DNA of 64,000 nucleotides from Streptomyces sp. cg36 (GTDB lineage Bacteria > Actinomycetota > Actinomycetes > Streptomycetales > Streptomycetaceae). The stretch is taken from contig NZ_CP163520.1 in NCBI RefSeq assembly GCF_041080675.1, positions 3,162,001 to 3,226,000 of the forward strand. The letters run 5' to 3'. Positions within the stretch are counted from its first letter, which is position 1. Every line of letters starts with the position of its first letter. The notes beneath the pieces are model-generated. The model saw only the letters and a list, made by a program, of their open reading frames with translations, was not told the DNA's origin and ran no database searches. Below are positions 1 to 9,528 of this stretch, in pieces. Position numbers and translations under genes: made by a program.

Positions 1-959
1 TCCACCGTGCCGCTGCCGCCCTGCCGGGTGCCCGTCGCGGTGTACGCGCCGATCGTCACCCGGTCGCCGGGCGCGGCCTGCTGGATGCGGGCCCAGGCGG
101 CCCCGCAGGTCTGGCTGTAGCGGACCTGGACGAGCGCGGTGCCGATCTTCGCGGACGTCACCGTCTTGGCGAACGCGCCGCCGCACCCCATCGTCTCCGG
201 GTCCTGGCCGGTGCAGCCCTCGTGGACGCACTTGACGCCCGCGGGCAGCGAGGGCGCGGCCGTGGTGGGCGTCGGCGAGGGCGCCGGGGCCGCCGTGCCG
301 TCGCCGCCGCCGAGGTCGGTGAGGAGCACGGCCGCCGCGATGACCAGCAGCGCGCCGAGGACGCCCGCCACGAACATGACCAGTCGCCGCCGCCCGCCCG
401 GTCCCCGGCCGCCGCGTCCGGGATCCTTGACCGCCGGTCCGCGACCGCGGCCCGCACCGGCCGGCTCGGGCTGCGGCATGCCGGGCACGCCCTGGTGGCC
501 GGCCGGGCCGCCGGGCGTGCCGGGGGCGCCGGGCCGGGTCGCGGCCGGCAGGGGCTCGGCGGAGCGCTGCGGGGCGGGGCTCTGCGCGACGGGGCTCTGC
601 GGGCCGCCGGGGACCGGGCCGAACTCGCCCAGGGCCGCGCGCGCCTGGGATATCCGGATCTGCTCCATCGTCATGTCGTGCCGCATCTCGGCCCGGCTCC
701 AGGCTCGCTCCGCCAGCTCCCACATGGTGGTCAGATGAAGGGGGTTGGTCCCGGTCACCTCGGCGAGCGCGACGATCGCGCCCTTGGGCGCCAGCAGCCG
801 CCCGCCCAGATAGCGTTCCCAGGAGGTCTTGCTGTAGCCGGTGCGGTCGGCGACCGCCGCCAGGCTGAGTCCGCTGCGGTCGACCAGTCTGCGCAACTGG
901 CTCGCGAACTCCCGCACCTGCGGGTCGAGTTCGTCCGGCAGCGCCTTCCAGCGAGGCAT
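1..959 (-). CDS. XRE-family HTH protein with membrane segment and DUF2690 domain (3' end cut by window)
   Basis: The minus-strand reading frame starts at the ATG ending at 959, preceded by the Shine-Dalgarno sequence GGGGGAAG, and runs off the left edge. Residues about 10-75 form an XRE-type helix-turn-helix (FASQLRRLVDRSGLSLAAVA, then SKTSWERYLGGR). A Pro/Gly/Ala-rich linker and an Arg-rich stretch lead to one membrane helix (LVMFVAGVLGALLVIAAAVL). The outer part carries CVHEGCTGQDPETMGC and YSQTCGAAWARI, which fit the DUF2690 domain of Streptomyces proteins with a cytoplasmic HTH. The likely arrangement is a DNA- or protein-binding domain inside and a Cys-containing domain outside. No partner gene is visible, and the function is unknown. 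Confidence 0.85.
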   Translation of the reverse strand, partial: MPRWKALPDELDPQVREFASQLRRLVDRSGLSLAAVADRTGYSKTSWERYLGGRLLAPKGAIVALAEVTGTNPLHLTTMWELAERAWSRAEMRHDMTMEQIRISQARAALGEFGPVPGGPQSPVAQSPAPQRSAEPLPAATRPGAPGTPGGPAGHQGVPGMPQPEPAGAGRGRGPAVKDPGRGGRGPGGRRRLVMFVAGVLGALLVIAAAVLLTDLGGGDGTAAPAPSPTPTTAAPSLPAGVKCVHEGCTGQDPETMGCGGAFAKTVTSAKIGTALVQVRYSQTCGAAWARIQQAAPGDRVTIGAYTATGTRQGGSGTV

Positions 960-1375
960 GTGCTTCCCCCTTGTCCCCCCATACGTGCCTGATGTGCCCC
1001 CCGGGGGCCGCGCCGTCCCCGTCGCGCCGTTGGCCCCTGTTCCGCCCCCATCCTCCCATCGGCGGAGGGTGCCGTCACCAAGGCCCCCGGCGCCCGGGGG
1101 CGGCTGTTGCCCGGCGCGCACACAGTTGCGGAACGGTCACCTCCGCGCCACAGGCCAGGGCTTTCCCTTGTCGCCACATTGGCGCGTGCATGACTCTTGG
1201 ACCACGGGGGACGGACGGCGCCCGTCCTTCCACGGGGGTGAGGACGGGCGCCGCTCCGTTTTCACGCACAGGAGTGCCGACCGGCTCGCGTACGGGAGTA
1301 CGCACCGGCGCACGCGCCCGTTCAACGCGACCGCGCCGAAGCCCGGGACGCCCGTCGCGGGCCCCGGGCCGCGGG
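960..1375. other. Intergenic region, 416 bp, with hairpins only
   Basis: No frame here has convincing coding character. The stretch lies between two minus-strand genes. It holds an 11-bp terminator-like stem at 1217-1252 and a smaller perfect hairpin at 1288-1303 (GCGTAC, loop GGGA, GTACGC). The promoter of the DUF2690 gene must lie in the left half, but I could not place it. Confidence 0.5.
1217..1252 (-). terminator. Hairpin terminator downstream of folD-DUF3017
   Basis: GGCGCCCGTCC at 1217-1227 is the exact complement of GGACGGGCGCC at 1242-1252, with a 14-nt loop. It lies about 120 bp beyond the DUF3017 stop codon and would end the folD operon transcript. There is no U-tract in the minus direction, which is usual for Streptomyces. 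Confidence 0.5.
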
Positions 1376-1912
1376 TCAGCGGACGGTGAAGTGGACCGCG
1401 TCCTCCAGGAACGGCACGTTCAGCCACGGCCGGGGCTGCGCCACCAGGGCGAGCAGCACGATCATCACGCCGAGCAGCCCGTACGTGGTGATGTCGGTGA
1501 AGCGGGAGCGGACCGCCAGCATTCCCACCGACGGCAGCGTCCAGCGCATCACCCCGCCCGCCAGCAGGGCGAGGCCGATGACGATCAGACCGACCCGGAA
1601 CAGGTCCACCGAGACCAGCAGCAGCCCGAACCCGGTCGCCACCAGGACCGACAGCAGCGGCCACTGGCGCGCGGGCGCGGGCGAGGCCCCGGAGGCCGCC
1701 CGCCCGCCGCCCTCGGGCCGCGCGGTGTCACGGGTGATGGAGGGGAAGCGCCGGGACGCCTTGCGGGGGGCGGGGGCGGCCGGGCCCCCGCCCGCGGACG
1801 GCCCGGGGCCGCCCGCCGTGCCGGTGGCGGGCGGCCGGGCACCGTTCAGCGGCGGCCCGGTGCGGCTCTCCGCCCCGCTGCCGCCGTCCCCCGTACTCGT
1901 CTCGGCGTCCAT
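1376..1912 (-). CDS. DUF3017 domain membrane protein
   Basis: This encodes 178 residues. The first half is Pro/Gly/Ala-rich and cytoplasmic-looking. The second half has three hydrophobic segments (WPLLSVLVATGFGLLLVSVD, LIVIGLALLAGGVM, TTYGLLGVMIVLLALVAQ) and ends LNVPFLEDAVHFTVR. The C-terminal hydrophobic block and its place 18 bp behind folD fit the DUF3017 family, which in Streptomyces usually follows folD. It is probably co-transcribed with folD. No catalytic motif is visible and the function is unknown. Confidence 0.8.
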   Translation of the reverse strand: MDAETSTGDGGSGAESRTGPPLNGARPPATGTAGGPGPSAGGGPAAPAPRKASRRFPSITRDTARPEGGGRAASGASPAPARQWPLLSVLVATGFGLLLVSVDLFRVGLIVIGLALLAGGVMRWTLPSVGMLAVRSRFTDITTYGLLGVMIVLLALVAQPRPWLNVPFLEDAVHFTVR

Positions 1913-1930
1913 GCCTGGTGTCCCTTCCGG

Positions 1931-2791
1931 TCAGCTCGCGGCGACGCCGCGCTCCGCCGCTTCAACGACATTGACCAGCAGCTGGGCGCGGGTCATCGGA
2001 CCGACTCCACCCGGGTTGGGGGAGATCCAGCCGGCCACCTCGGTCACCCCGGGGTGCACATCGCCGAGGATCTTGCCGTTCTCGTCGCGGCTGACGCCGA
2101 CGTCCAGGACGGCCGCGCCCGGCTTGACGTCCTCGGGCTTGATCAGGTGCGGCACCCCGGCCGCCGCCACGATGATGTCGGCGCGGCGCAGGTGCGCGGC
2201 CAGGTCGCGGGTGCCGGTGTGGCACTGCGTCACCGTCGCGTTCTCGGAGCGGCGGGTCAGCAGCAGCGGCATCGGACGGCCGATGGTGACACCGCGGCCG
2301 ACCACCACGACCTCGGCGCCGTTGATCTCCACCCCGTGCTTGCGGAGCAGCTGGATGATCCCGTACGGCGTGCAGGGCAGCGGGCCGGGCTCGTTGAGCA
2401 CCAGCCGGCCGAGGTTGGTCGGGTGCAGCCCGTCCGCGTCCTTGGCCGGGTCCATCAGGGAGAGGATGCGGTTCTCGTCGATGCCCTTGGGGAGCGGCAG
2501 CTGGACGATGTAACCGGTGCACTCCGGGTCCTCGTTGAGCTCCCGGACGACCGCCTCGATCTCCTCCTGCGTGGCGGTGGCGGGCAGTTCGCGCTGGATG
2601 GAGGCGATGCCGACCTGGGCGCAGTCGCGGTGCTTGCCCGCGACGTACTTCTGGCTGGCGGGGTCCTCGCCGACCAGGACGGTACCGAGACCGGGGTGGA
2701 TCCCCTTTTCCTTCAGGGCCGCCACGCGGACGGCCAGATCGGACTTGATCGCTGCGGCGGTGGCCTTGCCATCGAGAATCTGGGCGGTCAT
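1931..2791 (-). CDS. folD: Bifunctional methylenetetrahydrofolate dehydrogenase/methenyltetrahydrofolate cyclohydrolase FolD
   Basis: This cytosolic enzyme interconverts 5,10-methylene-, 5,10-methenyl- and 10-formyl-tetrahydrofolate with NADP, supplying the 10-formyl-THF used by PurN and PurH nearby. The 286-residue length is normal. Visible family signatures are [15 protein letters not shown] (catalytic Lys region), the substrate loop [12 protein letters not shown] and the NADP-binding segment [18 protein letters not shown]. The start at 2791 gives [13 protein letters not shown], the usual N-terminus. An ATG three codons upstream (2800) cannot be excluded, because a GGAAG lies close to both. 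The longer open frame to 2866 is unlikely. Confidence 0.96.
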   Translation of the reverse strand: MTAQILDGKATAAAIKSDLAVRVAALKEKGIHPGLGTVLVGEDPASQKYVAGKHRDCAQVGIASIQRELPATATQEEIEAVVRELNEDPECTGYIVQLPLPKGIDENRILSLMDPAKDADGLHPTNLGRLVLNEPGPLPCTPYGIIQLLRKHGVEINGAEVVVVGRGVTIGRPMPLLLTRRSENATVTQCHTGTRDLAAHLRRADIIVAAAGVPHLIKPEDVKPGAAVLDVGVSRDENGKILGDVHPGVTEVAGWISPNPGGVGPMTRAQLLVNVVEAAERGVAAS

Positions 2792-2996
2792 GTTTCCCAT
2801 TCTTCCAGGGCGACTCATGATCGCCCAAGTTGCACTTGCACAACACATCCAGCTCCGGCTGGACAAACTTATGTCTCGTTTAGAACGATGATCTGCGCAG
2901 TACCGCGGGCAGTGCCGGGGGGCGAACCGCTCACAACACCACCCTTACCTCCGCTCGGGCCGCGTCGTCCCCGCAACACATCGGAGGAATCCCGCC
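2792..2996. promoter_or_regulatory. Divergent promoter region of folD and a membrane protein gene
   Basis: This 205-bp region feeds folD (minus) and the 2997 gene (plus). It is AT-richer than its surroundings. It contains the direct repeat TTGCACTTGCAC (2833-2844) and the perfect palindrome TCCAGC-TCCG-GCTGGA (2848-2863). These are operator-like, but no regulator gene is adjacent and I could not assign -10 or -35 boxes with confidence. Confidence 0.3.
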
Positions 2997-3623
2997 ATGA
3001 GCTTCGGCGACCCCAACAACCCGTACGGCCAGGCTCCCCCGCCGCCCCAGGCGCCGCCCGGCTACGGCTACCCGGCCGCGCCGCCGGTCGCCCCGCAGCA
3101 GCAGCCCTACGGCTACCCGCAGCAGCCGGCCTACCCGGGCTACCCCGGCGGCATGATGATGCCGCCGCAGATGCCGGGCCTGATGCAGACCGCGCGGGTG
3201 TTCCTGTTCATCGTGGGAGCCGTCCAGGTGCTGGTCGGCATCCTGTTCCTGTTCATCGGCGCCGCCGCCAACGACGCGTCGAACAAGTCGGACGACACCT
3301 TCGGCGACACCCCGTTCGGTGACATCGGCCACGCCGCCGCCGGGATCCTGGTCGTCGTCGCGCTGGTCTTCCTCGGCCTGTCCGCGCTGTCGATCACGCT
3401 CGGCGTACGGCTCTCCCGCGGCCGTCAGGGCGTCCGCGTCACGACGATGGTCTACGGGATCCTGGGCGCCCTGGTCGGCGTCCTCGGCCTGGCCAGCGCG
3501 GCGAGCAACGGCAGCTCCGGAGCGCTGGTCTGGGCCCTGCTGTGGATCGCCTTCGGCGGCATCATGGCGGCGGCCATGATGACCCGGGACGGCAGCGCCT
3601 GGTTCAACCGCCCGCGCTATTGA
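2997..3623 (+). CDS. Pro/Gly/Tyr-rich N-terminus membrane protein
   Basis: This encodes 208 residues with a strong Shine-Dalgarno (GGAGGAA, 7 nt before the ATG). Residues 1-60 are Pro/Gln/Tyr/Gly-rich (repeats such as YGYPQQPAYPGYPGG). Four hydrophobic segments follow, from about residue 62 (ARVFLFIVGAVQVLVGILFL) to the C-terminus, which ends with DGSAWFNRPRY. A disordered tyrosine/proline tail joined to a small four-helix membrane domain is common in actinobacterial envelope proteins of unknown function. It is transcribed divergently from folD and followed by a strong terminator. Confidence 0.85.
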   Translation: MSFGDPNNPYGQAPPPPQAPPGYGYPAAPPVAPQQQPYGYPQQPAYPGYPGGMMMPPQMPGLMQTARVFLFIVGAVQVLVGILFLFIGAAANDASNKSDDTFGDTPFGDIGHAAAGILVVVALVFLGLSALSITLGVRLSRGRQGVRVTTMVYGILGALVGVLGLASAASNGSSGALVWALLWIAFGGIMAAAMMTRDGSAWFNRPRY

Positions 3624-3637
3624 GCCACTTGGCACCA

Positions 3638-3667
3638 GGGCCGCACTCCGCGTACGGGGTGCGGCCC
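3638..3667. terminator. Bidirectional terminator between convergent genes
   Basis: GGGCCGCAC (3638-3646) pairs perfectly with GTGCGGCCC (3659-3667), and the loop can extend the stem. It sits just past the membrane protein stop at 3623 and before the convergent purH end at 3752, so it can serve both. Confidence 0.75.
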
Positions 3668-3751
3668 TTCGCCTTTGCGACTCCGGGCAACAGGCGGCGC
3701 TCCGGGACGCCCCGGCACCTCGGCACCCCGGCGCCCCGGTGCCCCAGCGCC

Positions 3752-5308
3752 TCAGTGGAAGAAGTGGCGCGTCCCGGTGAAGTACATCGTGACGCCCGCC
3801 TTCTTCGCGGCCTCGACCACCAGCTCGTCCCGCACCGAACCGCCCGGCTGCACCACGGCCTTCACGCCCGCGGCCGTCAGGATCTCCAGCCCGTCCGGGA
3901 ACGGGAAGAACGCGTCCGAGGCGGCGTAGGAGCCGCGCGCCCGCTCCTCCCCCGCCCGCTCCACCGCGAGCTTCGCGGAGTCGACCCGGTTGACCTGGCC
4001 CATGCCGACGCCCACCGAGGCGCCGTCCTTGGCGAGCAGGATCGCGTTGGACTTGACGGCCCGGCACGCCTTCCAGGCGAACAGGAGCTCCTTGAGCTCG
4101 TCCGCCGAGAGCGCCTCACCGGTCGCCAGCGTCCAGTTGGCCGGGTCGTCGCCCTCGGCCTGGAAGACGTCCGTCTGCTGGAGCACGGCGCCGCCGGAGA
4201 CCGGCTTGAGGTCGCCGGGCTGGTGCGGGGTGCCGTCCACCTTGAGCACGCGGATGTTCTTCTTGCGGGCCAGCACCTCGACCGCGCCGTCCTCGTACGC
4301 CGGGGCCGCGATGACCTCGGTGAAGATCTCCGCGACCTGCTCGGCCATGGCGACCGTCACCGGGCGGTTGACCGCGATGACCCCGCCGAAGGCGGACAGC
4401 GGGTCGCACTCGTGGGCCTTGCGGTGGGCGGCGGCGAGGTCGGCGTCGACGGCGATGCCGCACGGGTTGGCGTGCTTGATGATCGCGACGCACGGCTCGT
4501 CGTGGTCGTAGGCGGCGCGGCGGGCGGCCTCGGTGTCCACGTAGTTGTTGAAGGACATCTCCTTGCCGTGCAGCTGCTCGGCGTTGGCGATGCCGCCCGG
4601 CCGGCCGTCCGTGTAGAGCGCGGCGGCCTGGTGCGGGTTCTCGCCGTAGCGCAGGGTCGACTTGCGCTCCCAGGTCCCGCCGAGGAAGCCGGGCAGCGCG
4701 GCGCCGTCCTCCGGCGCGTACACGTTGGTCATCCAGGAGGCCACGGCCACGTCGTACGCGGCGGTGTGCTGGAACGCCTCGGCGGCCAGGCGCTTGCGGG
4801 CCGCCAGCTCGAAGCCGCCGTCCCGGACGGCGGCGAGCACGTCCGCGTACCGCTCGGGGCTGGTGACGACCGCCACCGACGGGTGGTTCTTGGCGGCGGC
4901 GCGGACCATCGAGGGCCCGCCGATGTCGATCTGCTCCACGCACTCGTCGGCGGAGGCGCCCGAGGCGACGGTCTCCTTGAACGGGTACAGGTTCACCACG
5001 ACCAGGTCGAACGGCTCCACGCCCAGCTCCGCCAGCTGCTCGCGGTGCGAGTCCAGGCGCAGGTCGGCGAGGATCCCGGCGTGCACCCGCGGGTGCAGCG
5101 TCTTGACCCGGCCGTCCAGGCACTCGGGGAAGCCGGTCAGCTCCTCGACCTTGGTGACGGGCACTCCGGCGGCCGCGATGCGCCCGGCCGTCGACCCGGT
5201 GGAGACGAGCTCGACGCCGGCCTCGTGCAGCCCGCGCGCCAGCTCCTCCAGCCCGCTCTTGTCGTAGACGCTGACCAGCGCGCGACGGATCTCCCGCTTG
5301 CTACTCAC
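3752..5308 (-). CDS. purH: Bifunctional AICAR formyltransferase/IMP cyclohydrolase PurH
   Basis: PurH carries out the last two steps of IMP synthesis: formylation of AICAR with 10-formyl-THF, then ring closure. The 518-residue length is normal. The N-terminal IMP cyclohydrolase (MGS-like) domain shows [20 protein letters not shown] and [16 protein letters not shown]. The C-terminal transformylase domain shows [27 protein letters not shown] and the C-terminal TGTRHFFH. It overlaps purN by 4 bp (ATGA), so the two are translationally coupled. Confidence 0.98.
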   Translation of the reverse strand: MSSKREIRRALVSVYDKSGLEELARGLHEAGVELVSTGSTAGRIAAAGVPVTKVEELTGFPECLDGRVKTLHPRVHAGILADLRLDSHREQLAELGVEPFDLVVVNLYPFKETVASGASADECVEQIDIGGPSMVRAAAKNHPSVAVVTSPERYADVLAAVRDGGFELAARKRLAAEAFQHTAAYDVAVASWMTNVYAPEDGAALPGFLGGTWERKSTLRYGENPHQAAALYTDGRPGGIANAEQLHGKEMSFNNYVDTEAARRAAYDHDEPCVAIIKHANPCGIAVDADLAAAHRKAHECDPLSAFGGVIAVNRPVTVAMAEQVAEIFTEVIAAPAYEDGAVEVLARKKNIRVLKVDGTPHQPGDLKPVSGGAVLQQTDVFQAEGDDPANWTLATGEALSADELKELLFAWKACRAVKSNAILLAKDGASVGVGMGQVNRVDSAKLAVERAGEERARGSYAASDAFFPFPDGLEILTAAGVKAVVQPGGSVRDELVVEAAKKAGVTMYFTGTRHFFH

Positions 5309-5940
5309 GGCAACAGAACCTTTCGTCCCTCAATGCGATAGCCGTCGCGGGCCAGCCGCCCCACGACGTCGACGAGCAGCCTTCGCTCGACTTCCTTGAT
5401 GCGCTCGTGGAGCGCGTCCTCCGAGTCGTCCGCCCGGACCTCGACCACGCCCTGGGCGATGATCGGGCCGGTGTCGACGCCGTCGTCGACGAAGTGGACG
5501 GTGCAACCGGTGACCTTGGCGCCGTACGCGAGGGCGTCACGGACGCCGTGGGCGCCGGGAAAACTGGGCAGCAGGGCGGGGTGCGTATTGACGGTCCGCC
5601 CGCCGAACCTGGCGAGGAACCGCTTCCCCACGATCTTCATGAAACCCGCCGACACGACCAGGTCCGGCTCGTACGCGGCGGTCGCCCCGGCCAGCGCCCG
5701 GTCCCACTCGTCGCGGGTGTCGAAGTCCTTGACCCGGCAGACAAAGGTGGGCAAACCAGCCTTTTCGGCCCGCTCAAGTCCCACGATGCCGTCCCGGTCG
5801 GCGCCGACGGCGACGATCTCCGCGCCGTATCCGGCCGGGTCGGCCGCGATCGCGTCCAGCAGGGCTTGGAGGTTCGTACCGGAGCCGGACACCAGCACGA
5901 CGAGGCGCGCCGGAGCGGCGGAGGAGGGCGGGGAGGCCAC
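5305..5940 (-). CDS. purN: Phosphoribosylglycinamide formyltransferase PurN
   Basis: PurN formylates GAR using 10-formyl-THF, the third step of purine synthesis. The 211 residues show the family motifs [49 protein letters not shown] (catalytic Asn/His region) and [13 protein letters not shown] (catalytic Asp). The start is the GTG at 5940, preceded by GAAAGGG. It is the first gene of a purN-purH operon. Confidence 0.97.
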   Translation of the reverse strand: MASPPSSAAPARLVVLVSGSGTNLQALLDAIAADPAGYGAEIVAVGADRDGIVGLERAEKAGLPTFVCRVKDFDTRDEWDRALAGATAAYEPDLVVSAGFMKIVGKRFLARFGGRTVNTHPALLPSFPGAHGVRDALAYGAKVTGCTVHFVDDGVDTGPIIAQGVVEVRADDSEDALHERIKEVERRLLVDVVGRLARDGYRIEGRKVLLP

Positions 5941-6300
5941 GGCTGGGCCCTTTCTCGCGGTGCGGGGTGAGCGGGTGGTGCGGGGCTTGGCATCGGCTCG
6001 GACACCGCCCGCGGCACACCTTTGTGCGGTCGTACGAACGAGTCGCTCCCCTCGATACGGGGAACCCTACGAATGCGTCGGCCGTCAGCAACGATACCGG
6101 CACTCCGAACCGCCCCCACGGGACGGGGGCAGGCCCGGCAGGTAGCGTCTGGGGAGGCGCGGTCCCAGGACCCGGTCCCAGGGCGGCGCGGATGGGGATT
6201 TCAATGTTGCCTATTTGATATCCGCTGATTGATGTTCGCTTTGGATGCTCAACGAATGAGACCCCCGTGGGCCGGGGTCCGAGGGGAAGACGTTCACCAC
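5941..6300. other. Divergent intergenic region (purN / membrane protein), 360 bp
   Basis: Promoters for purN (minus) and the 6301 gene (plus) must lie here. The 6200-6260 part is AT-rich for this genome and is the likely plus-strand promoter area. A small hairpin TCCCC-TCGATAC-GGGGA lies near 6048-6065. I searched for a purine or ZTP riboswitch pattern and saw none. Confidence 0.4.
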
Positions 6301-7221
6301 ATGCCGGACCGACGCGACCAGCCGTTCGCAGAGCGACAGTCCCCCGCGACGACGGACCCGAATCCGTCGGACGGGACCCAGGCGAGGGGTGCGGACGCCC
6401 CCGGCGGAGCCGGTGCGGAGCGCCCGCCCGCGAACGGGCAGGACACGGCCCGGCCGACTTCCGAGCCGACCGCGGGGCCGGGTTCCGGTCCGGGTTCCGG
6501 GTCGACAACGAGCCCGGGTCCGGGTTCGGGGCCGACCGCCGGTCCGGACGCGGGCCCGGCCTCGGGCCCGGGTTCCGCGAGCGGGGACTCCGACCGGGCG
6601 CCCGCCGACGACAACCCGTTCGCGCCGCCGCCGGAGGGGCGCCCGGACCAGCCGTGGCGCCCGCGCCGCCCGGCCGAGGGCTCCTCGCCGTGGGGCAGCC
6701 AGTGGAGCAGCCGTCAGCCCGGCCCCGGCCAGGGCGGCTTCGGCAACCGTCCCGAGGACCCCGAGCGCGGTAGCGGCCAGACCCCGCCGCCCGGGCCCGC
6801 CCTGCGCTGGGACCCGACGGACCCGGCCCAGCGCCGCGCGCGCTACTCCCTGCTCTCCGGCATGTGGGCGTTCTTCTTCGCCCTGTTCGACTGGACGGAG
6901 ATCGCGCTGCTGCTCGGCGCGCTGGCCCTGTACTGGGCCGTCAGCGCCCTGCGCGCCAAGCCGAAGACGCCGGAGGACGCCCCGGCGCACCCCGCGGCGC
7001 AGCAGGCCGCGCCGCCCGCCAAGACCCAGATGACGGCGGCGGTGACCGGACTGGTGACGGCGATCCTGTCGCTGTCGATCGTGGCGGCGACGTACACGAT
7101 GCAGATCGTGTACCGCGACTACTACACCTGCGTGGACGACGCCCTCACCAAGACGGGCTCCCTGGCCTGCAACGACCTGCTGCCGAAGCCGCTGGTATCG
7201 GTCTTCGGGGTGAAGGAGTAG
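6301..7221 (+). CDS. Pro/Gly-rich N-terminus membrane protein, Rv0954-like by position
   Basis: This encodes 306 residues from the ATG at 6301 (Shine-Dalgarno GAGGGGAAG upstream). The first 170 residues are disordered, with Gly/Pro/Ser/Thr repeats (GPGSGPGSG type). Two hydrophobic blocks follow: SLLSGMWAFFFALFDWTEIALLLGALALYWAV, and a segment near MTAAVTGLVTAILSLSIVAATYTMQIVY. The C-terminal tail has two cysteines (YYTCVDDALTKTGSLACNDLL). In Mycobacterium tuberculosis the gene between purN/perM and sucCD is Rv0954, a similar Pro-rich membrane protein reported as a divisome component. Equating the two rests on position and shape only. Confidence 0.8.
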   Translation: MPDRRDQPFAERQSPATTDPNPSDGTQARGADAPGGAGAERPPANGQDTARPTSEPTAGPGSGPGSGSTTSPGPGSGPTAGPDAGPASGPGSASGDSDRAPADDNPFAPPPEGRPDQPWRPRRPAEGSSPWGSQWSSRQPGPGQGGFGNRPEDPERGSGQTPPPGPALRWDPTDPAQRRARYSLLSGMWAFFFALFDWTEIALLLGALALYWAVSALRAKPKTPEDAPAHPAAQQAAPPAKTQMTAAVTGLVTAILSLSIVAATYTMQIVYRDYYTCVDDALTKTGSLACNDLLPKPLVSVFGVKE

Positions 7222-7302
7222 GGAGCACCCCGCTCCCGCCCGGCGGCCCGGTCCCAGGACCGGGCCGCCGCGGCATGCCCGGCCCGGCTTCCGGGCCGGG
7301 CC

Positions 7303-7392
7303 GGGCTTACGTGTCGGGCCGGGCTTACGTGTCGGGCCGGGCTTACGTGTCGGGCCGGGCTTACGTGTCGGGCCGGGCTTACGTGTCGGGCC
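7303..7392. repeat. Five perfect copies of an 18-bp tandem repeat containing a stop codon
   Basis: The unit GGGCTTACGTGTCGGGCC repeats head to tail five times. Because 18 is a multiple of three, every copy holds the same in-frame TAA for the minus-strand DUF6350 gene. Read on the minus strand, the array encodes ARPDT-stop repeatedly, and the gene ends at the first of these stops it meets (7379). Confidence 0.95.
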
Positions 7393-9376
7393 GGGACCCC
7401 GGGGTGGGCCCGGACTCGGCGCCGGGCCGCGCTTCCGGGTCAGGTCGGGCTCCCGGGTCGGGCCGGGTGAGGTGCTCCGGCGGTGCGACCGGCCCGGACG
7501 GCCCGGACGAAGCCGGGGCGGATACGGGGCCGGGCGCGGCGGGTGCGGGCGGCCAGGGGGGCGGGGGCGGCCCGGACGGCCCCGCCGGGCCCTGTGGCCC
7601 GGCCGCCGTGTCGGGGGCGGGCCGGTCCCGATGGGCGGGCGCCGCGTCCGGGGCGGACCAGTCCGGCCGGACGGGCGCCGCGCCCGGAGCGGGCCCGTCC
7701 CGATGGACGTCCGGAGCGAGCCGTTCCGGCTCGACGGGCGGCGGGCCCGGCCGTTCCTCCTTCGCCGTTTCCGGCGGAGCCGTGGGCAGGGGTGCGGGGA
7801 GGGTTCCCGGGAGGTCCGGCATCAGGCCGCCCGACGCCTGGCGCAGGGCCGCCCAGCGGACCTCCCGCGCCCCCGTGTCGTGCCACGCCCCCTCCGGCAG
7901 GAACTCGTACGGCTCGTACACCGCGTCCTCCCCCGCACCCGTCGCCGCGGGCTTCCGCCGCCACGACCGCCTCGTCCACCAGCGCCCCGCCGGTGCCGCC
8001 TCCGGCTCGGCCGTCTCAGCCGTCCCGGCCGTCTCCGGGGCCGCCGCGCCCGTACGGCGCCAGAACGCCCACCGGCCGCGGGGAGCCGTCCCGCGCCACG
8101 CCCACCAGCGCAGCACCAGCGCGCCCGGCACCCCGACCAGTACGACCCACACCAGTGCCGCCCCGCCCGTACGCCACCAGACCGGGCCCAGGGCCGCGAG
8201 GCGTCCGGTGCCGAGGGGGCCGCCGGAGAGGGCGGCGAGGACGGCCGTCGCCGTGCCGCACAACCCCGCCGCGCACACCACCGTCAGCGCCGTCTCCCGG
8301 CGCCCGCCGGACCCGTGCGCCGGTGCCCGCCACACCGTCCACCACGCCACCACCGCCCCGGCCAGCACCGGCAGCACCACCGCGGACCAGTTCGGCCAGC
8401 CGCCCCGCGCGTCCTGCGGGACCGCGCCGAGCAGCGGGAAGTAGGGCACGGCCGGGGTCCCCGCGACCCCGAGCGGCGTCGCCACCGCGCCGGTGCCGAG
8501 CGCGAACCCGGGCCCCAGCCCGTACGCCGCGCCCCACACCGCCGCGTTCGGCACCAGGGCCAGCGCCAGCAGCATCACCGCCAGCCGTCCCGACCAGTCC
8601 CCCGCCAGCCGCAGGAACGTGTCCTGGGCCGCGCCGATGTGCCACACCAGCGCCGCCCCGGCGAGCAGCGCCCCGCCCGCGACCAGCACCGCGACCCCGG
8701 CGGCGGCGGCCCGTACGGCCGTGTGCGTGCGGGGGTGGGCGAGCGCCGCGCGCACCGCCCCGGGCACCCATCCCGGCAGCGGGCCGTGCGGACGCCCGTA
8801 CGCCGTCCAGAAGCCGGTGGCCACCGCCGCCACCGTCAGCACCGTCAGATGGCAGACGGCGCTGAGGGGCGCGGCGGGCAGCGGACCGGTCGAGGCGTAG
8901 ACCGCAGCGGCCCCTCCCACCAGCAGATATCCCCCGGTCACGGCCGCGAGCGGACCCCACACGGGCCCTTCGTGCACCGGGACGCCGGGTTCCTCGCCCG
9001 GGGTCCCGTCCTCCTCGTACGCGAACTCCTCGTCGTACGCGAGCGCGTCCCGCGCCGCCCGGTGCGCCAGCAGCACCGGCAGGCCCATGAGCAGCAGCGG
9101 CACCACCCCCACCGGCGCGGGCACCCCGCTGAGCGTGTCGGGTCTGACCAGGCGCGCACCGTGGGCGAGCAGCCACAGACCGGCCGCCGAGCGCAGTGCG
9201 CCCCCGGGGCCGCTGTCGGGGTACGGCGAGCTGATCCACACCACCGTCACCAGCACGGCGAGCGTGCCGAGCCCCAGCCCGGCCGCCATCGCCCCGCGCA
9301 GGAAACAGGTGGCGAGCAGGGACGAACGGCCCCGGGCCGTCGGCAACGTCAGGCCGCGATCGGTCACTTGTGTCAC
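7379..9376 (-). CDS. DUF6350 / PerM-type polytopic membrane protein
   Basis: About 665 residues. The N-terminal two thirds contains many hydrophobic helices (for example [24 protein letters not shown] and [20 protein letters not shown]). The C-terminal 200 residues are charged, Pro-rich and repetitive ([15 protein letters not shown]), reaching into an 18-bp tandem array that supplies the stop. Topology and position beside purN fit the DUF6350 family, whose mycobacterial member PerM stabilises the divisome protein FtsB during infection and stress. The start is uncertain: GTG at 9376 or 9367 is more plausible than the longest frame to 9442. A role in division or the envelope is inferred from the family. 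Confidence 0.8.
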   Translation of the reverse strand: MTQVTDRGLTLPTARGRSSLLATCFLRGAMAAGLGLGTLAVLVTVVWISSPYPDSGPGGALRSAAGLWLLAHGARLVRPDTLSGVPAPVGVVPLLLMGLPVLLAHRAARDALAYDEEFAYEEDGTPGEEPGVPVHEGPVWGPLAAVTGGYLLVGGAAAVYASTGPLPAAPLSAVCHLTVLTVAAVATGFWTAYGRPHGPLPGWVPGAVRAALAHPRTHTAVRAAAAGVAVLVAGGALLAGAALVWHIGAAQDTFLRLAGDWSGRLAVMLLALALVPNAAVWGAAYGLGPGFALGTGAVATPLGVAGTPAVPYFPLLGAVPQDARGGWPNWSAVVLPVLAGAVVAWWTVWRAPAHGSGGRRETALTVVCAAGLCGTATAVLAALSGGPLGTGRLAALGPVWWRTGGAALVWVVLVGVPGALVLRWWAWRGTAPRGRWAFWRRTGAAAPETAGTAETAEPEAAPAGRWWTRRSWRRKPAATGAGEDAVYEPYEFLPEGAWHDTGAREVRWAALRQASGGLMPDLPGTLPAPLPTAPPETAKEERPGPPPVEPERLAPDVHRDGPAPGAAPVRPDWSAPDAAPAHRDRPAPDTAAGPQGPAGPSGPPPPPWPPAPAAPGPVSAPASSGPSGPVAPPEHLTRPDPGARPDPEARPGAESGPTPGSRPDT

Positions 9377-9528
9377 GCCGCCATGCTGCCAACGACACGC
9401 GCTTTCTCTGCGTAACAGGAAAATGCCCGCCGTGTCGCCCAATATAAGTTTATGTACTTTTCCGCCCGGGGTATGGCTGCGGGCGATACGGCCGTCACGG
9501 CCTTCGCGGGGAGTCCTGGGAGCCCTTC

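Noticed and set aside
2792..2866. Extended FolD N-terminus to 2866
   Set aside because: The extra residues (ending in the PGRMGN type) are not FolD-like; the conserved start MTAQILDG is at 2791.
3542..5341. Long plus-strand open frame over purH
   Set aside because: Antisense shadow in a very GC-rich gene. purH and purN on the minus strand are unambiguous.
5941..6300. Purine or ZTP riboswitch before purN
   Set aside because: No recognisable conserved core; the hairpin present is short and generic.
7303..7392. CRISPR array suggested by regular repeats
   Set aside because: The 18-bp units are contiguous with no spacers and no cas genes are nearby, so this is a simple tandem repeat.
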